From Phlebotomus papatasi (lineage: Eukaryota; Arthropoda; Insecta; Diptera; Psychodidae): a stretch of DNA of 64,000 nt. The translations under genes were made by a program, and so were the position numbers. Below are positions 34,870 through 45,830 of this stretch, in pieces. The notes beneath the pieces were generated by a model. The model worked only from the letters and a program-made list of their open reading frames with translations. It did no database searches and had not been told where the DNA came from. Every line of letters starts with the position of its first letter. Position 1 is the first letter of the stretch. The DNA lies in assembly GCF_024763615.1 (NCBI RefSeq), contig NC_077223.1:52204627-52268626 (forward strand), in the 5' to 3' direction.

Positions 34870-37177
34870 GTCGATGCATTATTTGTGCATATATACTGGG
34901 TCTCAATATGAGTTCGAGTAATAAAGTTGAAATAAATTATTCTGATGATTTATTTTAAATTCTATTATTTAGTGAATCAATTTATGTTATCCATCGAATT
35001 TCTAAAATTGAAATTTCGCATTCCCATGAAATTCATAAATCCAACATTCTTCGAAAGCTTGTACATTTTAATAGGCTAAATGTTGGCAAAGGTATATTTA
35101 GATAGTGGCAACAGTTAATAAAAACCGTTTTTCTTTGAAATGCAAAATCAGTGAGGAAAAAGTTTTCGTTTTGGTACTTGCAGAACATAAAAACATGAAT
35201 GTCGACCCCATTAAAATTATCATAATTATCTCTCTCATCACCTTTGCATTGTAATAAATTGCTTAGCCTTTGGGGGAAGTCTTTGGTCATCCCCCCGAAA
35301 AAAAAATGTGTCACATATCACCCATTCCATTATAGAAAGCTCTTAATGGACTTTCGGCCCCTTGGGGGTTGTTTTTTCTGATGCTGGACGATGTGGATGG
35401 ATTTTCTCATGATTTTTCACACTCGAAATTCATTGGAGTGTCTTGTGCGGAGCTTTTTCTGTCCTCCTTTTCGTTCACCTCATCCGTGAAATTCATCCAA
35501 AAGAGCTCTTTAAGCCCTTCTCCCTCTTGTTTCTGTTTCTTTGAGAGGATTTTCCTGTTCAGGCATTCAGCCCTCAGTATAGGGGAAAAGTGCGGGAATG
35601 GATTTAGTGATGAAAAAGTGCGTATGAAAAAGTTTTCCAACCTCCACGGATCATTTTTCACGCCTCGTGTGGGAGAATAGTGTTTGCCAATATATCACAA
35701 ATACCTGAAGGATTTATCACAATTAATTGGTGACAGATGAGAACTTTTCCTCCCCTTTCTGTAACAAACTGGTATGTGCAGGACAACACCTGCTGGCATT
35801 TGTTTAGGAGAAATAAAGCTAGAATTTTCGTTTAAAATTAATTAAAAAGATACCACAAAACCTGCAATAAATGCAACTCTAAATTTTAAGAGATTTATTT
35901 AAAGATAAACCTTGAATTAAAGTGTACAGATAGTATATAGAAATCACGGAAATAGATTTAATTTACGATAATTTAGTGAGTACGAAAGATACTTTAATTT
36001 AAAACAGATGTCCAACTAATTAATTTGAAACAATAAATTTAGTACCTTGATCATTTTAAGACACCTATATTCTTGACTTGTTCCTTAGTAATTTTTCTTA
36101 GTAATACAATCTTTTTAATAATCTATTTGCATTTGGGTTTTAAAACTTTTTATAGGTTAAAAAAATCAGAATCTCTTTTTGAGAAATTATTAGGACAGGC
36201 TTTAGCTACCCATTAGGTATTCGTGAAGTATGATTACAATCCTATTAGAAATATAGTATAAGATAGATTTGTGTTAAAAAGAAATAAGATAGAACAAATG
36301 TAATATTTAGATTACTAAATAAGGAAATATATTGCCATTTCCTCATAATCTCAGATAAAATTATCAAAATTGAGTGAATAAGGTGTTTCGCGGTTCAAAA
36401 CTATTTCTGAACATTGAAAGATCATTATTACACTGTAAAGTTTTAAGTATTATCATGAAATTTTATAAAATATTTCCAAAAATACAGAAGAATATGTAAA
36501 AAATATTCAGAATAATTATTTTTGCAATTAAATTGACAATATGAAACGCCTCATAAACCATTAAAAGATTGTTTTTGTTTTTGTCTTATTTGGTTTTTTA
36601 AAGTATACTGCAAGGCAAAGCATGGATCAGGAAGACTAAAAAAAACAGATTTTGTCAAATTTTTCCAGCATATAATAAAAAAAATAATTTAAGCTTTTAT
36701 TCCCTCTACACATTAGAGAAATTTATGTCTTTATTGAAGCAAATTCCCGAAATTCGAAAGCTTGTTGCTTATTCTAAAATATTATTAAACTTACTTTTCT
36801 GAAGCCATGTTTTTTATGATGTTTTTTATCAATCAAATTAATCAGCGGTATAGTAAGGTGCAGTAACCGGATCGTTTTCCGTGTAGTGCTACTTAAACAC
36901 TGGTTTGTGGACTGATGAAATTCTTCTTTACTCTTCTAAATCCATAGAATTATTCACTGTTTCATTCAGCAGCATAATATAAAAAATTATTAAAGATATT
37001 AAAGAAAATTTATAAAATAATGATAATACTAAAATAAGTTAGCGTTCACTAAATGGATCGCCTTTTCGCTAATTGGGTCAAATGGTCTTTTAATTGGATG
37101 ACTCAATTTACAAGCATATTAAAACGAGAAAATAATTTTTTATTACTTCTTTAAAATTTTTTATTGGATTATTTCAT
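34870..37177. other. 2.3 kb, mostly very AT-rich, nothing recognised
   Basis: A frame at 35369-35680 is phenylalanine/serine-rich low-complexity sequence with an equally long antisense partner. No repeat identified. Confidence 0.4.
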
Positions 37178-37887
37178 TCAGTATTTAATGTGAACGGCAA
37201 TCTTTGGTGTAATATCAGTTTTATGAACAACCATTGGAGGAACAAGTTGGTCAGTAGCAGACACCATAAAGAGTGTTGTGGCACATTCCTTCGAACCAGA
37301 ATTTTTAAGAGCTGCCACAACACGCGGACTTTTCCTGGCCAATATACATACATCTTCTGGTGTCAAGAAAAAGGCACTTTCGTCGAATATTAAAACCCGG
37401 TCTGGTGAAATAGTCAGCAGATCGTGTTCTGTAAAATATTCTTGACAATTCAGAAACCATTCCGTGAGATATTCAGCAATAACCACAGCCCTTTCCAATG
37501 AAAAGGACTTTGGCTTGCGCATGCTGAGCTCTGGATGTTGAGAAAATTCCTGAACCAAGCATCTCCAGGCCTTCCATCCGTAAAATAGTTTGGAATTTTG
37601 AAGGTCTCGCAAATGATTTTAACGCTGTCCAGAATTTGTTCCTTGCCGATAGGATGCCAACCAGCCCCACATCCTAGGATCCATATGACAAGTTCTTATT
37701 CTTGTTCTTTTGTAAGCGTCGTTGGCCTACCTGGGGCACTCTTCCGGGTATCTACCAGTCAATTTATTGTACAATGTCGCCCTTGGTAAATCAAATGTTT
37801 TGGATGCATAGGTTATGGTAGAGTAGAACCATCTCGTACACACTTCAAGGTGTTCTTTAGATCTTCCTTAGAATAAGGTTTGTTCAT
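37178..37887 (-). pseudogene. Broken pogo/Tigger-type transposase
   Basis: Reading down from a start at 37887: MNKPYSKEDLKNTLKCVRDG, then a frame disruption, then ASKTFDLPRATLYNKLTGRY, the psq-type helix-turn-helix of pogo transposases. A second disruption and an in-frame stop precede LVIWILGCGAGWHPIGKEQI. The 144-codon frame 37178-37612 continues with GWKAWRCLVQEFSQHPELS (CENP-B-like DNA-binding region) and the start of the DDE_1 nuclease: VLIFDESAFFL holds the first acidic residue, followed by CATTLFMVSATDQLVPPMVV. The frame ends before the second and third catalytic acids, so it is truncated by roughly half of the nuclease domain. At least two frameshifts and one internal stop make it inactive. 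Family assignment is from these motifs. Confidence 0.8.
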
Positions 37888-37963
37888 AGGAATTTTTTCC
37901 TTTGTTCCCTTTGGCATCTGAAATAGTAAAACAGTGCTGAACTATGCCATTTTCGGAAAGAAA

Positions 37964-39315
37964 TACACTCAGTCTCGGGATTATGCACATTTTTGGGACC
38001 GGAAAAAACGCGCGAAATGGCATTATGCATCGAGAAAATTTGCCTACCCGCAGGGGATTTCTTTTGAATAAATCTGCCACAGAACGAATTTCGTGCGGAG
38101 TAAAAGTAGTTCAAACAAAAACGTTCAACTATTTAATAGAAATGCATTAAGAATAAATAGTATTTTTTGGAGAGAACTTCAATAAATGGTAAGAATATTT
38201 AAAAATTTTACCTAAGTAAAAGAAATTAATGTTTCATTCTGTGAAAGAAGCACAGTTTTTCAAATTTCATGCGTCACAAAATAGTATACATTCGGGCGTG
38301 TTTCAAAAATGATTTCAAAAATTTACTCCCGATGGTAGGCAAACTTGCATAATGTGTGTGCATAATTCCGTCAGGTGCATAATCCTGAAGTGCATAATCG
38401 TCAGTTAAATCAGCATTTGTCGTAACTTCATTTTTGCGATTTTGGGTTATATACATATTTAGAATCGGCGTAATTTTGTTTATTAAACGCACGTGAGAAA
38501 AAGAAACATTTATAAGCCCATTAAAAATTATTTTAAACAAAAATTATCGTAAGTGCCCGTAATTAATAAAAATTTATCAGTATTTGTCGTAACTTCCATT
38601 TTTGGGGAAGTTACGACAAATTTTCATACAAAATTTGCTCTAATCAGCATTTGCCGTATCTTCTTTCGCTCACTTGCGTGGCTTGTAATTTGCAGCAAAA
38701 ATGTAATATTTCTCAATAAAACGTTCACAAAATCTTCCAAATATTTAAAGACAGTGCGAATAATGCAACATTAAATCATTTTAATTCGATATTTGTGAGA
38801 AAAAAGTGAGGAAAAATCCTTGCCCATCTGTCATTAATTCAAAACAAAACAAGCGACGTGGCGCACAAAATTTATTAAATAAAATTTATGAAATAAAAGC
38901 TTTTAGGGACAGGGGCCACAGTTTAATTGACTAACTTAGTCAAATAAAGGCACTCATTATCACTAGAGTAATTAAAATTGATACAATGTGTTTTTGAAAA
39001 TTGTCGAAACTTCCAAGATCTCCATACATTAGAAGTTACGGATTTATAAACGATGCAAGTTACGATAAAATATTATTGTGTTTCTTCTAACATATATCTC
39101 AATATCTCAGCTTTTAAATCATTTCATGAAGATTTTTTCAAGGTAACTTACAGTTTATTAGTACCACTTTTATTATTTTGACTCAAAATTATCGCATTCG
39201 GGGCTCATTTTTAAGAAAAATAATGCTGAACTGAAAATTTCGTCTCCTGAAAAGTTGTCAAAAGGAAGTTACGACAAATGCTGATTTAACTGACGTAATG
39301 CCGGGACTGAGTGTA
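37964..39315. mobile_element. TIR element Y, carrying element Z inside it
   Basis: Left tacactcagtctcgggatta and right gccgggactgagtgta are inverted, bounded by TA. After removal of the insertion at 38399-39299 the right end reads gtgcataatgccgggactga..., pairing 25 bp with the left end with two mismatches. The unit tgcataat (or its complement) recurs at 37981, 38023, 38346, 38360, 38376 and 38391. The bare element is about 450 bp, without coding capacity. It sits 77 bp upstream of the pogo pseudogene start and may be unrelated to it. Confidence 0.8.
38399..39295. mobile_element. Element Z: 31-bp perfect TIR, TAAT target duplication
   Basis: 897 bp. The first 31 bases (cgtcagttaaatcagcattt...) and the last 31 are exact reverse complements. 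TAAT occurs at 38395-38398 and again at 39296-39299, and excision of one copy plus the element restores the right TIR of Y. Inside, the motif gtcgtaacttc or its complement recurs at about 38419, 38586, 38604, 38652 (diverged), 39002 (diverged), 39028 (diverged), 39054 (diverged) and 39265. No frame resembles a transposase. Superfamily not recognised. Confidence 0.85.
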
Positions 39316-40255
39316 TTGATTTGCGAAGTGCCCATTTTAGAGCAAAATGTAAACAGTCAAATTCACCAATTTCTTTATAAAATATTATTATTTCATGAAA
39401 ATCTATTTACTCACCTTGTAGGGGAATGATTGCACTTCACTTTTAATTAAACCTTTGGATTTAAAATATTTTTTTCACAAGAAAAAAAAACAATAAATGT
39501 TTTCTCTGAAAGAAAGTTTTTAGTACAGAATCCAACGTTTGAAATGAGTTAATTACACTCAGTTATTTAATGAATAAAAATATTATTTTTGCTTTTTCTC
39601 AAAGTTGAATAGTTATATTATGTAACTGTAGTGACTATATTACAGAAATAAAAATAAAAATATTATTTTAAGTGGATTTTATCTAGATAGCGTAGTCGTA
39701 ACGATCGACATAGCGAAGTGTCCGAATTAGCGCACTTGACAGTATGTGCTCAAAAAGCATGCATAAAGATAATACACGTAATAGCTCTTTCTCGAGAGTT
39801 CGAGCACACCGCAAAGCTGGGACGTTTTGCCATCACTTTCTTTATATTTATATCACAATATTGCCCTAAAAATCATCTTTTCCGATTTGTTGTTTCTCTG
39901 GAATTGTTATTTGATATATTAGATTTAGATCCTTCAAAGAAAAATGCTATGAATTCAGTGATATGGATATACACAGTAATTCCTTCAAGCCGAATATAAC
40001 AAAAACAATATTATGTGGACGATTTCGTATGATTTTTCATTTAAAAAGGGTTGTGTTAGTTTAAGAGTATTTTTTTCTGGAATAATGTAAATATCTGTAT
40101 TTTTCTTCTGAGCGGTCTTTTGCTGGAAGAAAAATGCGGTATCTCCAAAGGTCAGCATGGTAATCAGGAAGAAAGTTGCTATTAAAGAAATGTCAGGGTT
40201 TTCTGCAGAGCGCGTCGAGGTGGAACGATAACCGAGACATCCCTTGAGACCACAT
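39316..40255. repeat. AT-rich DNA with a fragment related to the 48.3-kb arm
   Basis: Around 39711-39840, gagttcgagcacaccgcaaa then gctggga matches the outer part of the right arm of the large inverted repeat (48365-48395, gtgttcgagcacactgcaaa). The rest shows nothing recognisable. Confidence 0.4.
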
Positions 40256-40465
40256 CCTATTTATGGGAATCGCCATGGGATGCCTTATGGTGTGGAAAAT
40301 TGAAGAGGGATTCTCGTGAGCCAGTGTCTCCTGAGGATGGCACGTGGCCGAGATTGCGGGCGCTGATGAGCTCGGTGCCCTTATTCGCATTGGTATTTTG
40401 TAATTTCGATAACTTTTCCCACTTTTCCTCTAGTGGAACATCTATTCTAGAGTAATGAAGTTTTT
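40256..40465 (-). CDS. Candidate terminal coding exon (weak)
   Basis: In an otherwise AT-rich area this block is GC-rich and open on the minus strand for about 70 codons, ending at TAG (40256-40258). The last part reads GTELISARNLGHVPSSGDTG and then SRESLFNFPHHKASHGDSHK, with a preference for codons ending in C or G (ATC AGC GCC CGC AAT CTC GGC CAC GTG) unlike the surroundings. The acceptor is uncertain: cttcattactctag near 40454 is one possibility. The plus strand is also open, from a possible acceptor ttttctgcag at 40204, but gives a tryptophan-heavy peptide that looks like an antisense product. No domain recognised. Confidence 0.3.
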
Positions 40466-41763
40466 ACTATTAAATCTATGATCAATTTTTAAATGTTTCA
40501 ATGTTTAAATGTATTTTACGTACCGTAGCAGTACAGTAACAGTTTGATCTCAAAAACTTCTCAGCACTTCTCACTTAACTTCATTAAATTTAAACCCTAC
40601 TTCAAATTTAAATATCTTATATAAATAAAAATAAATTGATAAAATAATTTTGGAAGAATCCTTTGAATTACAGGAGCATTTTTACATTTACTTACCGAAT
40701 TTGCATTGTACGAAAATTGATTATCAATTTTACAAAACGTAATTTACTTTTTTCTTAGTTTCCGTATACGAGGATAATTGGAATGCAACGTTTGCATTTG
40801 AAATCAGTATTTTGGTAAATTTTCTTGCATATGCTCTTCACCACTTTCTACTAGGTATTACAAAAGCTCGTTCCTTGTTTTTGATTTATACCATATTCCT
40901 GAAACTTTGCGGCAAATACCCACCAAAATCACTTATCACTTTTGGCAGAGAGTTTGGTAAGGTGGCAAGTAAATTTTGGGAAAAGCTTCGATAATGTCTA
41001 CCACAAAGTCAGGAGCCACCATGTCGCGGTCTAAAATCATATTTGCCATCGAGGAACTTGTTCTGGCAATTTCAATTACAACCTGCTGAGTATTTTCAGC
41101 CCGTCACGATCAGGAATTCCAATTTGGTAGCTTCACATAACTGTATATAGCAAATGGTGGCAAAGAACAATGCACAAAATACGGGCTGGGCTCTATACGT
41201 TATGTTGCCTCATTGTAAATTTCCATCATTCGCGCACCAACCCACTAACAGCCCACCTCATCCCCAATTGGTGACTTGGGAGAAAATTGTTTAACAAATT
41301 TATCATCTGAGGCAATTTATTAGAAAAGATTTTCCAGATTGTTTCCCCCTTTCTGTTGGTTTGAAAAACCTATATTGTAAATTTTTGGGCGGTACAAGAA
41401 AAGGAAAATAAAAAGAACTGAAGGACTGCCAAAGTGAATAAAATTGATGAAAAAGTTCCTAAACAGATTTTCAATTTCGCGGATTAGGGCAAATGGTTGG
41501 AGGCTGAAGTTTGAAAATGCGTTGCAAATTTCAATTATATCGTCAGCTGCTACGCAATTTGGTCCGCAATGATACACTCAAAATCTCCCTCAAAGTTCAT
41601 CAATTGCTACAAGGAAGTAATTTAAGGGTGAATTGGATATTTTTTTTTCGTTGAAAAGAATCTTGGACTAGATCTGGGTTTCTTAAATTTCCTATGACGT
41701 TTTTTTTTTTTTACAGAAATGAGCAAAAATACATTAATGATTTCAAAATATTTTCAGTTGATA
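40466..41763. other. 1.3 kb without a supported feature
   Basis: Minus-strand frame 41320-41577 is hydrophobic and phenylalanine-rich with no motif or splice signals. No repeat identified. Confidence 0.4.
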
Positions 41764-42016
41764 TAGGATAAAGTAATATAATTTGGAATTAGTGTTACAA
41801 GTTGGACAATTCGCCGGTACAAGTTGGACATGGCTTTTTTCTTGATAAATACAGTACAAAATTTGTTTTTAAGCACAAGGAACCAAATTATAAAACTAAA
41901 GCATTAAAAATATACAAATAAAAATGAAGTACTAAATTTATCAAGACAAAAATCCCTGTCCAAACTGTACCATTGTCCAACTTGTACCACTGTCCAACTT
42001 GTACCACTCTACCCTA
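41764..42016 (-). mobile_element. MITE family G, copy G2
   Basis: Reverse orientation relative to G1; the terminal units gttacaagttggacaattcg and ccggtacaagttggacatgg on the left and gtccaacttgtaccact (twice) on the right. Ends accctat at TA. Confidence 0.8.
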
Positions 42017-42591
42017 TAAAAAGAATATTTTTAAATGGATCGCTAAGGACTTTCAGTTTGCAATCACGAAATTTCGTTTTAATAAGAAAATAACTTACTT
42101 TTATTACTAATAAAACATGCTTGTAAATTTTATCAAGTGGAAAAATATTTGCAGCAGCTTGAGCTTTGGAAAGCTTTACATTTAATTGGCAAATATTAAA
42201 AAAAATCCCGATTATGCTTCCAGTTTATTAAACAATCACATATTTCCGCTGGTGCTTTTGTTTCTTTAATTATTTGTTTGAGTTATTTTCTGGGATGAAC
42301 TTCGAGCTCTTGTCCTGCAATTTTGAATATTTTATAAATTCCACGAGAAATTGAAGCATTTTCTCTTCAAAAAGCTCTTGCAGAAGAAGAAGGTTGGAAA
42401 AAGACTCCAACTCAAGTGTCTATCCTGAAGAGTTGTGCGACAAAGAGAACAACTTATGGCGAGGGAAACAAAGCTCTATAGAGCTGAGTGGGTGGCGAAA
42501 GGCAGGGTGATTGTAAGTAGATGGGAAGGTATGCTAGAGAGAAGTTGAGATAAAAGTTCAAATTTATAACTATTTGAGGAAATTTTCTCAC
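42017..42591. other. AT-rich DNA, nothing recognised
   Basis: No frame, TIR or match elsewhere in the window. Confidence 0.35.
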
Positions 42592-42734
42592 GTATATTCA
42601 TATTGTTTCTTGGCATTTTCCAAACCCACTCTTCCGCCTTTTCTGGTGTAATTTCCTTCGGCGCGAGAAGTCATGGGGTTGGAGATGGGAAATCTAATTA
42701 TACCTGCGGCACCCCTGCCAATCCTCTTTCTCTC
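42592..42734 (-). CDS. Candidate internal coding exon (weak)
   Basis: On the minus strand gtgattcag|GAGAGAAAG could be an acceptor and GAATATAC|GTGAG a donor, enclosing 143 nt open in one frame: ERKRIGRGAAGIIRFPISNP continuing to ENAKKQYEYT. Composition is less AT-rich than the flanks and the peptide looks protein-like, but the polypyrimidine tract is poor and no domain is recognised. It could equally be a chance open stretch. Confidence 0.25.
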
Positions 42735-43727
42735 CTGAATCACGCCGATTGAGCAGGTAAGCGTCTGCGACACGATGAAGACTTTGATGACTTAAAGAGG
42801 TGCACGAGATTGTCCTCAAGAGAGCTCAAGAGGAGAATGATGTGGGGGAGGGATTGGGAAGAAAGAGTTGGGAATCTCAGGTGCTCTCGAGGATTCCATT
42901 GGGAAATTTTAATCTCAATCCACCCCAAAGAAGAAACGTGAGTTTATTTGGATTTGATTAAAATTTATACTTCACCATTTTTCTCTCCCATACCATTTGA
43001 ATTTTTCCACCTCATTCGGTAAACGGGGGAAAGCAGACAAGAAAATATTTTCTATTCATCCACATGCGGTTTTACCGGTTTCACTATACTTAATAATTCA
43101 CCAGGAAAATCATCAAAATTTACATCATATTCCTCACAACAATAAGACAGCTCGCGCGATGAGCTAAAAATCCTCCTCAAGTGTGACTGATATACCTTGA
43201 AATAAGACTGTGAAGAATTATGAGCTTTACTACACGAGTGATTTACCAACCTAATCATATTTATACCATTTTATTGTGCATGCAAAATGAAGTATATACA
43301 TCTTTTTCAGAATGAATAGCAGAGAGCTTTCGTGGTAGAAGCTCCTGTGATGAGAAATCAATTACGAAAATCGAAATGCGGAAAGTTAAATGGAAAGTGA
43401 TTAAAAGCAAAGTCAGAGATCATCGTTATATCCTTAACGATTTATCTGCTCAGTGATTCGTAAGTACGCTCAATGTAGAGTACAGCAAGATGAATTTGCT
43501 GAAATTACCCAAATAATTTGCACATTCACTGCAGTTTAAGCTTTAAGTGCATTTTCCATTCCAGTCTCTTGTCATGTTAATTACTCAGTAATTTATCATG
43601 TTTTGTGGCTTAAAAAGAACAGGAATAAGAATATCAAAGGAATAGCAACTTGTTCCGATGCAAAGGTTTCCAGTTTTGTCGAATACTCGAACTTATAACT
43701 TAGTTTCAATATACACATCGTTAAGGT
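42735..43727. other. 1 kb without a supported feature
   Basis: Short minus-strand frames only; no repeat match found. Confidence 0.35.
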
Positions 43728-44935
43728 AATTAGCTGAGATAATCTCAGCTTTTGTGGTCCTATAGGTGAAATCTTATCGGGTCCAAATTTTGGATTTACA
43801 CGTTTTGACTCTCATAGATCACGAATATCATATGCGGTAAAAATCGATTTTCGTGGACGTCCCGTCCCATTAGCATTTTGGTGAGAGAACGGAGAGAGAT
43901 ATCGATAAACGGTTTTCGGTAATGCCGGGTGAAATGTCGCTGGGCGGCTAGAAGTAGGTGGTCTCAGATCCACCTCCCATTCCCTTCCGCCATTTTAAAA
44001 CACCCCCAAACTTTGTTTTCTCAATAGCTCATCCCCTATGGCATCGATAGATCTTGTTACCAAGATACAGGGGGTAACTTTTTAGTTGTCCCACGATCTG
44101 GTGATTACTCTTCCTGAGCATGGAAACTCCAGAGAAGATTTTCGCGATACTTATCTGGTGCGATGTACTTCTCAATATTTTTATGTCGCGCGCCAGGTCT
44201 TCCAAAGGACCTTGCACCAGATAAAAACATCGAATACGAGGATCAAGAATTAATTTCATTAACAATCACAATTTATAATATTTCACAATTAATTTTAATT
44301 TGACAATTTCGCAGACAATACATAAAACACTGTTCTTGGACCAGCGGTTGCAGGCCAAGAGAATGAATATCTCTTTATCATCCGATATCAGAGGAATTAA
44401 TTCCCCCACCATCGAGTGTCGATCAATTGTATTTTTAGAACATCTGACCGATAAGAGAATAAGCAGCATATGCATCTTGTTCACGTTCGTTTTTAAAAAT
44501 GAACGTAACATTCTCAAATTTTAGTGTGTTATAGCTGGGCCTAAGAGCTTTCCATAAAAATAGCCCCTTCCACAACACGAGATATTGAATTGAAAAAATT
44601 GAATTTTCAAATGGACATATCTTCAATTCTAATTGTCAGAATTTGAAAAAATTTCATATTTTGGAAAGCTCTTATAGCATATTATAACGCTTTTTGACAC
44701 CTTGACTTCATCCGTTTTAATCAAAGGTCCGATTATTCGAAAAATAAATTCTCGAAAATTCTATGGCGAATATTTCGAAAACTAGACCATACTTTCTTTC
44801 AATTTTAGTATGTTGTAGCTGGGATCGAGACCTTTCCAATGGTAGGCCACACTCCTCCCTTGATGTTCCCTGACCTGATCTAATTGAAAATGTCTTGATC
44901 GGACTGTATTTTCGGTGTTTACAAAGCGGTTTCTA
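43728..44935 (-). mobile_element. Helentron/DINE-like sister family, copy Q1, with a nested insertion
   Basis: In the element's sense orientation (minus) it ends in the hairpin agctgagattatctcagct followed by aattac, comparable to the A-family hairpin. The 3' block cgtgatctatgagagtcaaa and the ggacgggacgtcc tract match Q2 at 51570-51655. The module ttttagtatgttgtagctg occurs at 44803 and, degenerate, at 44520. The 5' end is not visible. A foreign insertion occupies 44055-44510. Confidence 0.55.
44055..44510. mobile_element. 456-bp insertion with TGTTAC...GTAACA ends, inside Q1
   Basis: Comparison with Q2 (agatcgatccatgctatag on the other strand) shows an interruption between atct (44051-44054) and ttct (44511-44514), probably an imperfect 4-bp or exact 3-bp duplication. 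The ends are a 6-bp inverted repeat. The right end also carries acgttcgtttttaaaaatga and its own inverse. No family recognised. Confidence 0.55.
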
Positions 44936-45141
44936 TGAAATTGTCGAATATTGAATCTGAAATCGAGACTATTCTAACGGTCGGTCGCATCCGTGCCCAC
45001 GCCACCACATTGTACTTTTATTATAACCTTTATTATAATAATCCATTGTTATTTACTATAACAGAAAGCTATATCCAGCTTTGCGGAGTGTTCGAACTCA
45101 CGCTTAAATTGATTCATAAATTAAGAAAAACAACCATTATA

Positions 45142-45340
45142 CGGGCTTCAGACCTATGGTTTAGCCATATGGCTTAACAACTCTAATTTTTTATCAAATA
45201 CGATTTTTTGGAGAAAATTAACTTAGGATTGGATTATTAACAACAAATGACCTATTAGGCTCTTAAAAAGCAATAAAATTGCTCGCAATTTAAGATTTTG
45301 AGACATTCGGGAACTGGGCTAAACCTCTAGTCTGAAGCCG
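45142..45340. mobile_element. MITE family L inside the left arm of W
   Basis: 199 bp with inverted ends cgggcttcagacctatggtt and aacctctagtctgaagccg. The right arm of W has a continuous sequence here (cataaattcacaaaaccatt to ttgcttaag, inverted), so the segment is an insertion into W. Confidence 0.65.
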
Positions 45341-45830
45341 ACCTTACGAAATAAAAAGTTGCTTAAGAAAAGCAGATTTTAGAATATTTTAGAATGAGTA
45401 ACAACATACGAACAAAGAAAAAAGTAAATCCCAGATCATTTACGAATACTTTATACTGATTAATTACCGATTAAGTCCATGGCAACCAGGTTGGAAATTT
45501 CAAGGATTTAAAAAAAATCAAATTTAAGCAAATTGGTTGAAAATAGGCCCATCAACGTTGTTCAACATTGTCATACGAACATTCAATAGTGAAATGTTTT
45601 TCGAACATAGGTGTCTAAGGGTGAAATTTTCATCTTGACTACCTCCAAAACATTAAAAAAAAATCTAGGATCCTTTTTCAAAATAAACCAAGTTGACTTA
45701 TGGGGTAGGGAGGTCGTCGAAAACCGGAAGTAGATATCCTTTACCGTTTGGCCTTTAACCGTATCACAAGTTGAAAAAAGTGGATTATATAACTGCTCTC
45801 TCTTTGAGTTTGAGCAATAAAAGACTGGGT

